A stretch of 64,000 nt of DNA from Pseudomonas sp. StFLB209 (lineage in GTDB: Bacteria > Pseudomonadota > Gammaproteobacteria > Pseudomonadales > Pseudomonadaceae): positions 1,562,001 through 1,626,000 of the forward strand of contig NZ_AP014637.1 of the NCBI RefSeq assembly GCF_000829415.1. The letters run 5' to 3'. Of the stretch, positions 48,451 to 56,670 are shown one piece after another. Every line of letters begins with the position of its first letter. Position 1 is the stretch's first letter. The translations under genes were made by a program, and so were the position numbers. The notes beneath the pieces are model-generated. The model saw only the letters and a program-made list of their open reading frames with translations. It did not search any database and was not told the DNA's origin.

Positions 48451-49398
48451 ATGGATTTACGCCAACTCCGGCATTTCCTGGCCTTGGCCAGGCACTTGAA
48501 CTTCACCCGTGCCGCCGAAGCCGCCTGCATCACTCAATCGGCGTTCAGCCGCAGCATTCAGGGCCTGGAAAGCGAACTCGGCGGGCCATTGGTCGAGCGC
48601 GGCAGCCGTGGCGTGCTGCTGACCGCCAAGGGCGAAGCGCTGCGGGTGCGCGCCAGCCGCTTGCTCGATGAAGCCAGTAACCTGCGCGACGAGATGGCCG
48701 CCGAGCAACCGAGCGCCACCAGCAGCCGCCTCAGCTTTGGCGTCGGGCCGCTGGTCGCGGCGCGCTTGGTGCCTGAGGCGCTGGCCGTCTTCGTCGGGGA
48801 TTTTGCGCATACCGCGCTGGACGTGCGGGTCGGCAAGCCTTCGGAACTGCTGGAGCTGCTCGATGAAGGCGAGATCAGCTTTCTGGTCGCCGATCTGCGG
48901 CACATGGACATTGGCACCCGCTATCTGGTCAAACCGCTGCGCTTTCGCCGCTTTGGTCTGGTCTGTCGCAGCGGCCACCCGTTGCTACAACAGACAAAGC
49001 CCCATTTCCGGCAATTGATGGATTACCCGCGAGTCAGCGCCATGCTGCCGCTGGAACTGCGCGGACTGCTGCAGGAACACTGGAGCGAGCGCGGGCCGGC
49101 ACTGAATCTGGAGACCCAGCATAATGACCTGCTACCGACCCTGATGGCCGGTTCGGACAGCATCGGCGTATTGCAGCTCGAAGTCATTGACAGCCTGACC
49201 CGCAGCGGTGAATTCCAGCGCCTGCGCTGCTGCGACGAGCCCGCCCTGCTGCGTGATGGCGGCGCCTGCTTTGTGATTGTGCAACGCGCCGACCAGTTAC
49301 TGAGCCCGCAAGCACGCAGCATGATCGAGACCCTGGAGCAGATCGACGAGCCGGCCCGCGCGCAGCCTCACGGCAACGCTTTGCCCTGTGCATCGTAA
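48451..49398 (+). CDS. LysR-family transcriptional regulator
   Basis: This 315-residue regulator has the N-terminal winged HTH (MDLRQLRHFLALARHLNFTR, AACITQSAFSRSIQGLE) and a C-terminal effector domain. It sits centrally in the sulfur cluster, divergent from the receptor-sulfatase operon and convergent with the binding-protein/dioxygenase operon, whose 3' end it overlaps by 31 bases. It probably controls the cluster; the effector is unknown. Confidence 0.93.
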   Translation: MDLRQLRHFLALARHLNFTRAAEAACITQSAFSRSIQGLESELGGPLVERGSRGVLLTAKGEALRVRASRLLDEASNLRDEMAAEQPSATSSRLSFGVGPLVAARLVPEALAVFVGDFAHTALDVRVGKPSELLELLDEGEISFLVADLRHMDIGTRYLVKPLRFRRFGLVCRSGHPLLQQTKPHFRQLMDYPRVSAMLPLELRGLLQEHWSERGPALNLETQHNDLLPTLMAGSDSIGVLQLEVIDSLTRSGEFQRLRCCDEPALLRDGGACFVIVQRADQLLSPQARSMIETLEQIDEPARAQPHGNALPCAS

Positions 49399-50432
49399 AG
49401 CGGCCAGGCTGATGCCCCATGGCGGCTGACCGCCTGCTCGACGAAACGCGGTTCCAGCCATTGTTCGACATCGAACGGCTTGCGAATCAGGCGCAGCTCG
49501 CTGGCCTGGCGCTGGCTCTCCTGCAGGCTTGAACTCAGGAACGGGTCCAGGCGCGGCGAGAAACGAAAACGCAGGTCCATGCCCTTGCTCTCTTCCCTGG
49601 CCAGGGCAACCGGGATGCCGCTGGCCTGCTCCTGCGCCACCAGGTACTGCTCGTAGCTGGCCGGGTCGATCAGGCTGGCGGAGTTGTCCACCAATGTGTC
49701 GACCAGCTTCTGCACGGCCTGCGGGTACTGATCAATGAACGCCTGGGTCGCCAGCAAGGTGCCTTGGGTGGTGGCCTGCAATGACAGGGTCTGGGTACTC
49801 AGGGCGATGCTCATGCCCTTGTCACGCAGGGTCAGCACGTTGTAGTTCGACCAGGTGGCATCAATCTGCCCGGCCAGCAGCGCCGAGGCTGCGGCGGTCC
49901 AGTCCAGGCTGATGACCTTCACATCCTGCTCACGCAATCCGGCACCCGCCAACAGCCGGCCGAACGACAGCTGGTCGGCGGTCCCACGGTACACCGCCAC
50001 ACGCTTGCCCTTGAGGTCTTCGACTTTGTGAATAGCCGCCTCAGGACGGCTGGCAAGGAACATGTTGGTGCCCCGCGAGCCCATCAGCACCCGGGTCTGC
50101 AAGCCGCTCGAGCGGCCGATGATTGCCGCCAGGTCACCCAGGCCGACCACGTCCAGTTGACCGTTGGCCAAGGCTTCGTTGATCGCCGGGCCCGCGCCCC
50201 GGAAGAAATGCCACTCGACCCGTGTACCGCTCTCGGCAAAAGCCTTTTCCAGTTGCTGCTGACGCTGAGCCACGCCCAGCGCACCGGGCGCATAAGGCTT
50301 GTTGCGGGTACTGAGGTCAGGCACCCCGATGCGGATGACCTGCGGGGCGGTTTCAGCCTGGGCGCTGCCGATCCCAAGCCAGACTGTCAGCGCCAGCAGT
50401 GTGGCACTCAAGGCTCGCGAGAATACAGTCAT
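49368..50432 (-). CDS. Sulfonate/sulfate-ester ABC substrate-binding protein
   Basis: This 354-residue periplasmic binding protein of the SsuA/TauA/AtsR type has a signal peptide (core LSATLLALTVWLGIGSAQA) and motifs VIRIGVPDLSTRNKPY, NGQLDVVGLGDLAAI and LKGKRVAVYRGTADQLSF. The stop of the dioxygenase gene overlaps its start by 4 bases. No permease or ATPase gene is nearby, so it must use a transporter encoded elsewhere. Confidence 0.9.
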   Translation of the reverse strand: MTVFSRALSATLLALTVWLGIGSAQAETAPQVIRIGVPDLSTRNKPYAPGALGVAQRQQQLEKAFAESGTRVEWHFFRGAGPAINEALANGQLDVVGLGDLAAIIGRSSGLQTRVLMGSRGTNMFLASRPEAAIHKVEDLKGKRVAVYRGTADQLSFGRLLAGAGLREQDVKVISLDWTAAASALLAGQIDATWSNYNVLTLRDKGMSIALSTQTLSLQATTQGTLLATQAFIDQYPQAVQKLVDTLVDNSASLIDPASYEQYLVAQEQASGIPVALAREESKGMDLRFRFSPRLDPFLSSSLQESQRQASELRLIRKPFDVEQWLEPRFVEQAVSRHGASAWPLYDAQGKALP

Positions 50433-51310
50433 TGGGCGGCTTCCTTGTCAGGGTGAGCGGGTGTCGGGCGTTGTTCTTCCAGCACTGCAGCGCGGCGTAC
50501 CCGGCGAATCGCCGGAAAGTAATCGGATACTGCCAGGTGCTGGGTGCTGCGATTATCCCAGATCGCCACATAACCGGCCTGCCAGCGCCAGCGCAACTGG
50601 AATGCCGGGTTTTCCAGATGCAGGAACAACAACTCCAGCAACGCTTTGGACTCGGCAGGTGTCAGGCCGACGATGTGTGCGGTAAAGGCCCGGTTGACGA
50701 ACAGCGACGGCCGTCCCGACACCGGATGCCGACGCACCACCGGGTGACGGGTGGGGTCCGGCAGTTTAAGCAGGTTGTCGAGCAGACCGGGCTGTTCGAG
50801 CCGATTGACGTAGTCCAGCGCCGGGAACACGCTGTGCACCGCCTCCAGACCGTCGAGCAGCGCCCGCAGCGGCGCGGACAGCGCCTGATAGGCCGCCTCC
50901 GCGTCGACCCACAGGGTATCGCCACCGACCTCGGGAATCGTTTCGGCATGCAGCACACCGTACTTGAGCGGCCGCTCGGCGAAGGTTACGTCAGCATGCC
51001 AGGTGTCGTTGGCGCCCTTGCGGGTTTCGTCGTAGTTGAAGACCACCAGTTCCTGGGTATCGGCGTGCGCCTGAAAGGTGGGATGTACATGCAACTCGCC
51101 CAGCCGCGCAGCGAAATCACGTTGCTGCAGGGCAGTCCATTGCTGCTCGGGGAAGAACAGCACCTTGTGCCGGACCAGCTCGGCCTCAAGCTGCGCCAGT
51201 TGCGCGTCATCCAGGTCATGCAACTGAATGCCGTCGATTCGCCCGCCCAGCAACGGGCCGAGGCGCACGGTCTCGGGAAAAAGATAACGCTGAGTCAGCG
51301 CAGACTGCAT
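50429..51310 (-). CDS. TauD/AtsK-type Fe(II)/2-oxoglutarate dioxygenase
   Basis: This enzyme oxidatively releases sulfite or sulfate from organosulfonates or alkyl sulfate esters. It has 293 residues. The iron facial triad is H105-x-D107 (WHADVTF) and H258 (NRSTQHLAV); a downstream Arg-rich YFPAIRRVRR binds 2-oxoglutarate. The family length is right. It is co-transcribed with the binding protein. Similarity to AtsK suggests alkyl sulfate esters as substrate, but TauD-like sulfonates cannot be excluded. Confidence 0.9.
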   Translation of the reverse strand: MQSALTQRYLFPETVRLGPLLGGRIDGIQLHDLDDAQLAQLEAELVRHKVLFFPEQQWTALQQRDFAARLGELHVHPTFQAHADTQELVVFNYDETRKGANDTWHADVTFAERPLKYGVLHAETIPEVGGDTLWVDAEAAYQALSAPLRALLDGLEAVHSVFPALDYVNRLEQPGLLDNLLKLPDPTRHPVVRRHPVSGRPSLFVNRAFTAHIVGLTPAESKALLELLFLHLENPAFQLRWRWQAGYVAIWDNRSTQHLAVSDYFPAIRRVRRAAVLEEQRPTPAHPDKEAAQ

Positions 51311-51428
51311 GGGTAGCCCTCTCGAAGCAGAAACAGAGGGCTACGACTCTAGGCAGGCACAGGCTTGAGCGACCAATGCTTTGCAGGTCTGGCCGCCATG
51401 CAGCGGCCGACTGACGTTTACCAGGCTG

Positions 51429-52022
51429 TTACTTGCCTTCGCTGGCCGGCTTGTCGGCAATGATCTGGGGAAGCACATCAGTGCCGCGCCAGCGCCGCAC
51501 GGCCTTCTGGAAGAACTGGCTGTTGGGCACCTGCACCAGCGCACCGCCCTGCTCGGGCAACTCGATCAAGGTGGTGAACATCAGGTTGATGGCCGTGACC
51601 CGGCCTTTGACCCCGGGTTTGTCGAGTGTATCGACCAGTTCCACCACATCACCGATGCGAAACGGCCCGATGGTGAAGATCATCACCGCGCACAAGAGGT
51701 TCGACAGCACACTCCACATGGCAAAGAACGCCACCGCGGCCACCGCCACGAAGCCTGACAGGGCCGTCCACAACACCGTGGCCGAGACGCCCAGGCGGCC
51801 CAGCACGATGACGAAGGCGCTGCCCATGATGAACCAGCGCAAACCGCCACGCACCGGCATCAACAGCTCTGGTGGCAACGGGTAACGCTCGCCCAGGCGG
51901 GTCAGAAAACGTCCTACCACACGCTGGATCAGGTAACCCGCCAGCAGGATCAACAGCACTTGCACGCCCAGCCAGATCGGTTCGATCCAGTGGGCCGCCA
52001 GTGTCACGCCTAATACGTCCAT
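51429..52022 (-). CDS. Small MscS-family mechanosensitive channel protein
   Basis: This ~197-residue inner-membrane protein has three or four hydrophobic helices and a short MscS beta domain (GDVVELVDTLDKPGVKGRVTAI by ends, VPNSQFF). It lacks a long cytoplasmic cage, so it is a small variant. The ATG at 52022 is used; a GTG four codons upstream (52034) is also possible. It lies 14 bases after the ABC-F gene on the same strand and is probably co-transcribed. Confidence 0.87.
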   Translation of the reverse strand: MDVLGVTLAAHWIEPIWLGVQVLLILLAGYLIQRVVGRFLTRLGERYPLPPELLMPVRGGLRWFIMGSAFVIVLGRLGVSATVLWTALSGFVAVAAVAFFAMWSVLSNLLCAVMIFTIGPFRIGDVVELVDTLDKPGVKGRVTAINLMFTTLIELPEQGGALVQVPNSQFFQKAVRRWRGTDVLPQIIADKPASEGK

Positions 52023-52036
52023 CAACCTTTGCACCT

Positions 52037-53947
52037 TTACGACAACGCTTCGAGCTCGGCCTGCATGGTTTCCAGCACCTCCAGTGCCTCCATCCAGCCC
52101 TCTTCGAGCTCACCCTCACGGGTTTTCAGCCTGGCCTGTTCAGACAACAGCTCACGCAGTTTGTCCTTGCTGGCGGCTTCGTAGATGGCGCTGTCAGCCA
52201 GACCGTGCTCGATTCTGGCGAGTTTTTCCTGCACCTCACCCAGTTCACGCTCAAGCTTTTCAGCCTGTTTCTTGTGCGGCGCCAGTTGCTGACGCAAGGC
52301 TGCGGCCTGCTGGCGCTGGGCCTTCTTGTCGGTCTTGTCGGCATTGACCGGGGTGTTGCTGACCGGCGCGTTGCGCTGACGATAGTCGGCCAGCCAGCGG
52401 GTGTAGTCGTCCAGGTCGCCATCAAACTCCTCGACCCGGCCGTCGGCCACCAGCATGAAGTTGTCGGTGGTGCTCTTGAGCAAATGCCGGTCGTGAGACA
52501 CCACCAGCACCGCACCGCTGAACTCCTGCAAGGCCATGGTCAGCGCCAGGCGCATTTCCAGGTCCAGGTGGTTGGTCGGTTCGTCGAGCAGCAGCAGGTT
52601 GGGCTTTTCCCAGGCAATCAGGGCCAGGGCCAGGCGGGCCTTTTCGCCACCAGAGAAATTCACCACCGGTTCATCGAGGCGCGCGCCACGGAAGTCGAAA
52701 CCGCCGAGGAAGTCGCGCAGGGTCTGCTCGCGTTCAGTGGGCGCCAGGCGCTGCAGATGCAGCAAGGGGTTGGCCTTGGCGTCCAGCGAATCGAGCTGAT
52801 GCTGGGCAAAGTAGCCTACCGAGAGGTTTTCACCGCGTTGCAAGCGCCCGGCCAACGGTTGCAGCTCACCGGACAGGTTCTTGATCAGGGTCGACTTGCC
52901 CGCCCCGTTGGGGCCGAGCAGGCCGATGCGCGCGCCTGGGGTCAGTTGCAGCTTGACCTTTTCCAGGATGGTCTTGTCGCCATAACCCAGACGGGCATCA
53001 GACAGGTCCAGCAACGGGCTGGAGATCTTCTCCGACTCGCGGAAAGTGAAGTTGAACGGTGAGTCGACGTGGGCCGCCGACAGCTCCTCCATGCGCTCCA
53101 GGGCCTTGATCCGGCTCTGCGCCTGGCGAGCCTTGGTGGCCTGGGCCTTGAAGCGGGCGATGTACTTTTCCATGTGCGCGCGCTGCGCCTGCTGCTTTTC
53201 GTAGGCCTGTTGCTGCTGGGCCAGACGCTCGGCACGGGCGCGCTCGAAGGCACTGTAGCCACCGCGGTAGAGAATGATCTTGCGCTGCTCGACATGCGCC
53301 ACATGATCGACCACGGCATCGAGAAAGTCGCGGTCGTGGGAAATCAGCAACAGGGTGCCCGGATAACCCTTGAGCCAGTCTTCGAGCCACAGGATCGCGT
53401 CGAGGTCCAGGTGGTTGGTCGGCTCGTCGAGCAACAGCAGGTCGGAAGGGCACATCAGCGCCTGGGCCAGGTTCAGGCGCATCCGCCAGCCACCGGAGAA
53501 ACTGCCGACCTGACGCGCCATTTGCTCATTGCTGAAGCCAAGGCCGGCCAGCAGCTTGCGCGCCCGGGCATCGGCGGTGTAGCCATCGGCGCTGTCGAGT
53601 TCGGCGTGCAGGCGCGCCAGAGCGGTGCCATCGTGGGCCGTTTCAGCTTCAGCCAACTGACGCTGGACATCGCGCAAATGCACGTCGCCATCGAGCACAT
53701 AGTCCACAGCCAGACGTTCGAGGGTATCGACTTCCTGGCGCATGTGCGCAATCCGCCAGTCGGCGGGCAGGCGGCAGTCACCGGAGTCCGGATGCAGCTC
53801 GCCGCGCAGCAACGCGAACAGGCTGGATTTGCCGGCGCCGTTGGCACCGATGAGGCCGGCTTTCTGGCCGGCGTGCAAGGTCAATTCAGCATCTTCTAGC
53901 AGACGCTGCGGACCACGCTGTAAGGTGAGGTTTTCAATTCGAATCAT
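52037..53947 (-). CDS. ABC-F ATPase (YheS-like)
   Basis: This 636-residue soluble tandem ABC ATPase of the ribosome-associated ABC-F group has two nucleotide-binding domains (GANGAGKSSLF and GPNGAGKSTLI Walker A; two NHLDL D-loop regions; signatures FSGGWRMRL and FSGGEKARL). They are joined by a linker, and a C-terminal coiled coil follows. There are no membrane helices. The start at 53947 (MIRIENLTLQRG) fits the family; the frame from 54019 adds a non-conserved leader. Confidence 0.94.
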   Translation of the reverse strand: MIRIENLTLQRGPQRLLEDAELTLHAGQKAGLIGANGAGKSSLFALLRGELHPDSGDCRLPADWRIAHMRQEVDTLERLAVDYVLDGDVHLRDVQRQLAEAETAHDGTALARLHAELDSADGYTADARARKLLAGLGFSNEQMARQVGSFSGGWRMRLNLAQALMCPSDLLLLDEPTNHLDLDAILWLEDWLKGYPGTLLLISHDRDFLDAVVDHVAHVEQRKIILYRGGYSAFERARAERLAQQQQAYEKQQAQRAHMEKYIARFKAQATKARQAQSRIKALERMEELSAAHVDSPFNFTFRESEKISSPLLDLSDARLGYGDKTILEKVKLQLTPGARIGLLGPNGAGKSTLIKNLSGELQPLAGRLQRGENLSVGYFAQHQLDSLDAKANPLLHLQRLAPTEREQTLRDFLGGFDFRGARLDEPVVNFSGGEKARLALALIAWEKPNLLLLDEPTNHLDLEMRLALTMALQEFSGAVLVVSHDRHLLKSTTDNFMLVADGRVEEFDGDLDDYTRWLADYRQRNAPVSNTPVNADKTDKKAQRQQAAALRQQLAPHKKQAEKLERELGEVQEKLARIEHGLADSAIYEAASKDKLRELLSEQARLKTREGELEEGWMEALEVLETMQAELEALS

Positions 53948-53993
53948 GATGGCGGCGGAGTCTACCAGCTTCGTCCCGGACAGGTGGACCACT

Positions 53994-54488
53994 ATGCCTG
54001 CGGATCTATGGAGTTTCACCCTCGATTTCTATGCCCGACCCGGTATCGAGCAGGCCTGCCTGCGCCTGCAGGACCAGGGCGCGGATGTGTGCATGCTGCT
54101 ATGCGGAGTCTGGCTGGGCGCGCGCGGGGTGGCTTGCCATCCGGCGCGGGTCGAAGCCATCAGCGCGCTGGCCCGGCCTTGGCAGGCAGACGTGGTCACT
54201 CCACTGCGTGCGCTACGCATTCAATGGCGTAGCAACGCAAAAGCAGATGCGGGGTTGGCGACGCTGCGCAATCAGCTCAAGAAACTGGAGCTGGATGCCG
54301 AACAGGCTCTGTTGCAACGCTTGCAGGCCCTGGTTCTGCAATGGCCTGAAGAGCAGGCAAACGAGACCGGACTATGGCTCAAGACGCTGGCCCCAGAAGT
54401 GGCGGGGCTGGACCGCGACGCACTGCAAGTGCTGTGCGACGCGGCCAGTGACGCCGGCAAGCAGCTTAGGAAGCGCTGCTCGGGTTGA
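53994..54488 (+). CDS. TIGR02444-family protein
   Basis: This 164-residue helical cytoplasmic protein begins MPADLWSFTLDFYARPGIEQ, the start typical of this uncharacterised family. It is divergent from the ABC-F gene (46-base gap). Its 3' end overlaps convergent algP by 23 bases. The function is unknown. Confidence 0.88.
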   Translation: MPADLWSFTLDFYARPGIEQACLRLQDQGADVCMLLCGVWLGARGVACHPARVEAISALARPWQADVVTPLRALRIQWRSNAKADAGLATLRNQLKKLELDAEQALLQRLQALVLQWPEEQANETGLWLKTLAPEVAGLDRDALQVLCDAASDAGKQLRKRCSG

Positions 54489-55452
54489 CGCTGTTGGCAA
54501 CTGCTGGCGCTGTAGCCGGGGCGGCTGGCGCAGCAGGTGCCGACGTGCTTGCAGTTGCAGCCGGGGCGGCTTCAGGTTTGGCGGCGGCTGGTTTGGCTGG
54601 GGCCTTGGCAGCAGCAGGCTTGGCAGCGGCTGGTTTGGCCGGGGCCTTGGCAGCAGCAGGCTTGGCGGCGGCTGGTTTGGCTGGGGCCTTGGCGGCAGCG
54701 GGCTTGGCAGCGGCTGGTTTGGCCGGGGCCTTGGCAGCAGCAGGCTTGGCGGCGGCTGGTTTGGCCGGGGCCTTGGCGGCAGCGGGCTTGGCAGCGGCTG
54801 GTTTGGCCGGGGCCTTGGCGGCAACAGGTTTGGCGGCGGCTGGTTTGGCCGGGGCCTTGGCGGCAGCAGGCTTGGCGGCGGCTGGTTTAGCGGCGGCGGC
54901 CTTGGCTGGTGCTTTGGCAGCAGCAGGTTTGGCGGCTGGTGCCTTGCTGGCAGCGGGCTTGGCTGCGGCTGGCGCCTTGGCAGCAGCGGGTTTGGCAGCG
55001 GCGGTTTTCGCTGGCGCCTTGGCAGCGGCAGATTTGGCAGCCGGCTTGGCTTCGCGCGAGCTCAACACTTTACTGACAGCTTCGCCTACGCGGCCCACGC
55101 CTTGGGCCAGCTTGAGGCTTTCCTGCACATCACGCTTGAGTTGCTGAATGTAGTTGCGCGTCTCGGTCTGACGATCTTTGAGGGTGTCGAGCAGCGCTTC
55201 AAGTTCTTCGACAGCGGTCTTGGCCTTGGCCTGAGCCTTGGTTTTTCCGGAGGCAGCAGCGTCCTGAATGCGGGTGCGCGACTTGTGCAGTTTTTCCTGG
55301 GCCTTGACCCGTTGTTTTTCCAGCTTGGCGAGCAGTTTCTCGGCATCGGCCTGAGCTTGAGTGCAGGCGTCTTCCAGATGCTCGAGCAAGCTGCTCGACA
55401 GTTGTTGGAGCAAATGCAATGGGGTATTTACTGGCTTCTTTTTGGCCGACAT
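54466..55452 (-). CDS. algP: Histone-H1-like regulator AlgP
   Basis: This DNA-binding regulator, known in P. aeruginosa to affect alginate genes, has 328 residues. The N-terminal ~130 residues are helical and charged (phasin-like coiled coil). The rest is a Lys/Ala/Pro-rich tail like eukaryotic histone H1, with KPAA-type repeats. The gene is in the conserved algP-FKBP-algQ order, with an inserted IS element further right. GGAGG precedes the ATG. Repeat number is likely to vary between strains. Confidence 0.94.
   Translation of the reverse strand: MSAKKKPVNTPLHLLQQLSSSLLEHLEDACTQAQADAEKLLAKLEKQRVKAQEKLHKSRTRIQDAAASGKTKAQAKAKTAVEELEALLDTLKDRQTETRNYIQQLKRDVQESLKLAQGVGRVGEAVSKVLSSREAKPAAKSAAAKAPAKTAAAKPAAAKAPAAAKPAASKAPAAKPAAAKAPAKAAAAKPAAAKPAAAKAPAKPAAAKPVAAKAPAKPAAAKPAAAKAPAKPAAAKPAAAKAPAKPAAAKPAAAKAPAKPAAAKPAAAKAPAKPAAAKPAAAKAPAKPAAAKPEAAPAATASTSAPAAPAAPATAPAVANSVNPSSAS
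54586..54900 (-). repeat. 42-bp tandem repeats in algP
   Basis: About seven copies of a 42-base unit encode KAPAKPAAAKPAAA. Single-unit variants are visible, where V or E replaces A. Perfect or near-perfect tandem repeats like this are prone to slippage and unequal exchange, which would change the length of the basic tail without a frameshift, since 42 is divisible by 3. Confidence 0.93.
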
Positions 55453-55674
55453 GATTTACCTCCTGGCTGACGAAATTGCGGCCCATACTAGCCCTCTGCC
55501 CGAAGCGCCGCTAGCGCATCTTGACAGCATTGCAAGCCCGCTGTTGCATCATCACCCGCAAGATTGTGCAAGTTCATGGCCTGTCTGAAAAATTTCACCT
55601 GCGCAAGCTGCCCATCGAGCCTCCCGGCACTGGCATAATCTTCAGGCTTTTTCATTACTGGCCGGAGAGCAGCC

Positions 55675-56349
55675 ATGTCGCGCTACCTGTTAATGTCGTT
55701 GGTTCTGGTTGTGCCGCTGGCCCAGGCCAGTGAGCCCCCGGCGTCCAGCGATACCCGTGATCTGGCCTACAGCCTGGGCGCCAGCCTGGGTGAACGGATG
55801 CGCCAGGAGGTCCCGGACCTTGATCTGGATGCGTTGGTCGAGGGTTTGAAGCAGTCCTATCAGGGCAAGCCGCTGGCACTCAAGCAAGCGCGCATCGACA
55901 AGATCCTTGCTGACCACGATGCGGCCATGACCCAGGCCGAAGCCGCCGGCACCGACTCGCAGACCGAAGCCGCACTGGCTGCGGAACGGCGTTTCATGGA
56001 CGCGGAAAAAGCCAAGCCGGGCGTCAAGGTTCTGGCTGACGGTATCCTCATGAGCGAACTGGTGGCCGGCAGCGGCCCTCGACCTGACCCCAATGGCCGG
56101 GTCGAGGTGCGTTACACCGGGCGCCTGCCAGACGGCACGGTGTTCGATCAAAGCAACCAGCCCCAGTGGTTCCGCCTCGACAGCGTGATCAGCGGCTGGA
56201 CAACCGCCCTGCAAGGCATGCCGGTCGGAGCCAAATGGCGTCTGGTGATTCCATCGGCACAGGCCTATGGCGCCGAAGGCGCAGGTGACCTGATTGACCC
56301 GTTCACGCCGCTGGTGTTCGAAATCGAGTTACTGGCTGTTTCGCACTGA
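55675..56349 (+). CDS. FKBP-type peptidyl-prolyl cis-trans isomerase
   Basis: This periplasmic foldase has 224 residues with a signal peptide (core YLLMSLVLVVPLAQA), an N-terminal helical dimerisation domain and a C-terminal FKBP domain (VEVRYTGRLPDGTVFDQS, WRLVIPSAQAYG, LVFEIELL). It resembles the FkpA/MIP type. It lies between algP (divergent) and the IS element, and has its own terminator. Confidence 0.93.
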   Translation: MSRYLLMSLVLVVPLAQASEPPASSDTRDLAYSLGASLGERMRQEVPDLDLDALVEGLKQSYQGKPLALKQARIDKILADHDAAMTQAEAAGTDSQTEAALAAERRFMDAEKAKPGVKVLADGILMSELVAGSGPRPDPNGRVEVRYTGRLPDGTVFDQSNQPQWFRLDSVISGWTTALQGMPVGAKWRLVIPSAQAYGAEGAGDLIDPFTPLVFEIELLAVSH

Positions 56350-56352
56350 ACG

Positions 56353-56378
56353 AAAAAGGGTGCCGAAGCACCCTTTTT
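56353..56378 (+). terminator. Rho-independent terminator of the FKBP gene
   Basis: AAAAAGGGTGC, loop CGAA, GCACCCTTTTT: a perfect stem with A and T flanks. Confidence 0.92.
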
Positions 56379-56394
56379 CACCATATGCGCGAGA

Positions 56395-56660
56395 AGCCTC
56401 GGGGTTTAGCCCGAGGTCGAGAGCGCGGACGCCGCAGGCGTCCTGGTTGGGAGTCTGCTGTTTTTCGATGTATTGGCGCAGGATTTCAATCGGCGCACCG
56501 CCGCAGCTAGAGGCGAAGCAGGATGGCGACCAGAGGACACCCCTTCGCTTGAGTCAGGGGTGGAAATCCCCGAACTGCTTACGCAGCAGTCTGGATGATA
56601 CCCTCTGAGTGAAGCCACCCGATTCGACAACGCCACCCATAGCTTGAAAGACCAAACCAT
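56395..56660 (-). pseudogene. Y1 transposase TnpA remnant
   Basis: Only the C-terminal ~75 residues of an IS200-type TnpA survive. Recognisable pieces are SSRLLRKQF, WSPSCFASSCGGAP and EILRQYIEKQQTP. An in-frame TGA at 56554-56556 separates the first and second pieces, and the HUH nuclease part is missing. It is clearly not functional. Confidence 0.82.
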
Positions 56661-56670
56661 AATTCATGCC

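Noticed and set aside
54485..55147. Plus-strand 220-codon frame rich in Ala/Gly/Leu
   Set aside because: It arises from the GC-rich 42-base repeats of algP read on the other strand.
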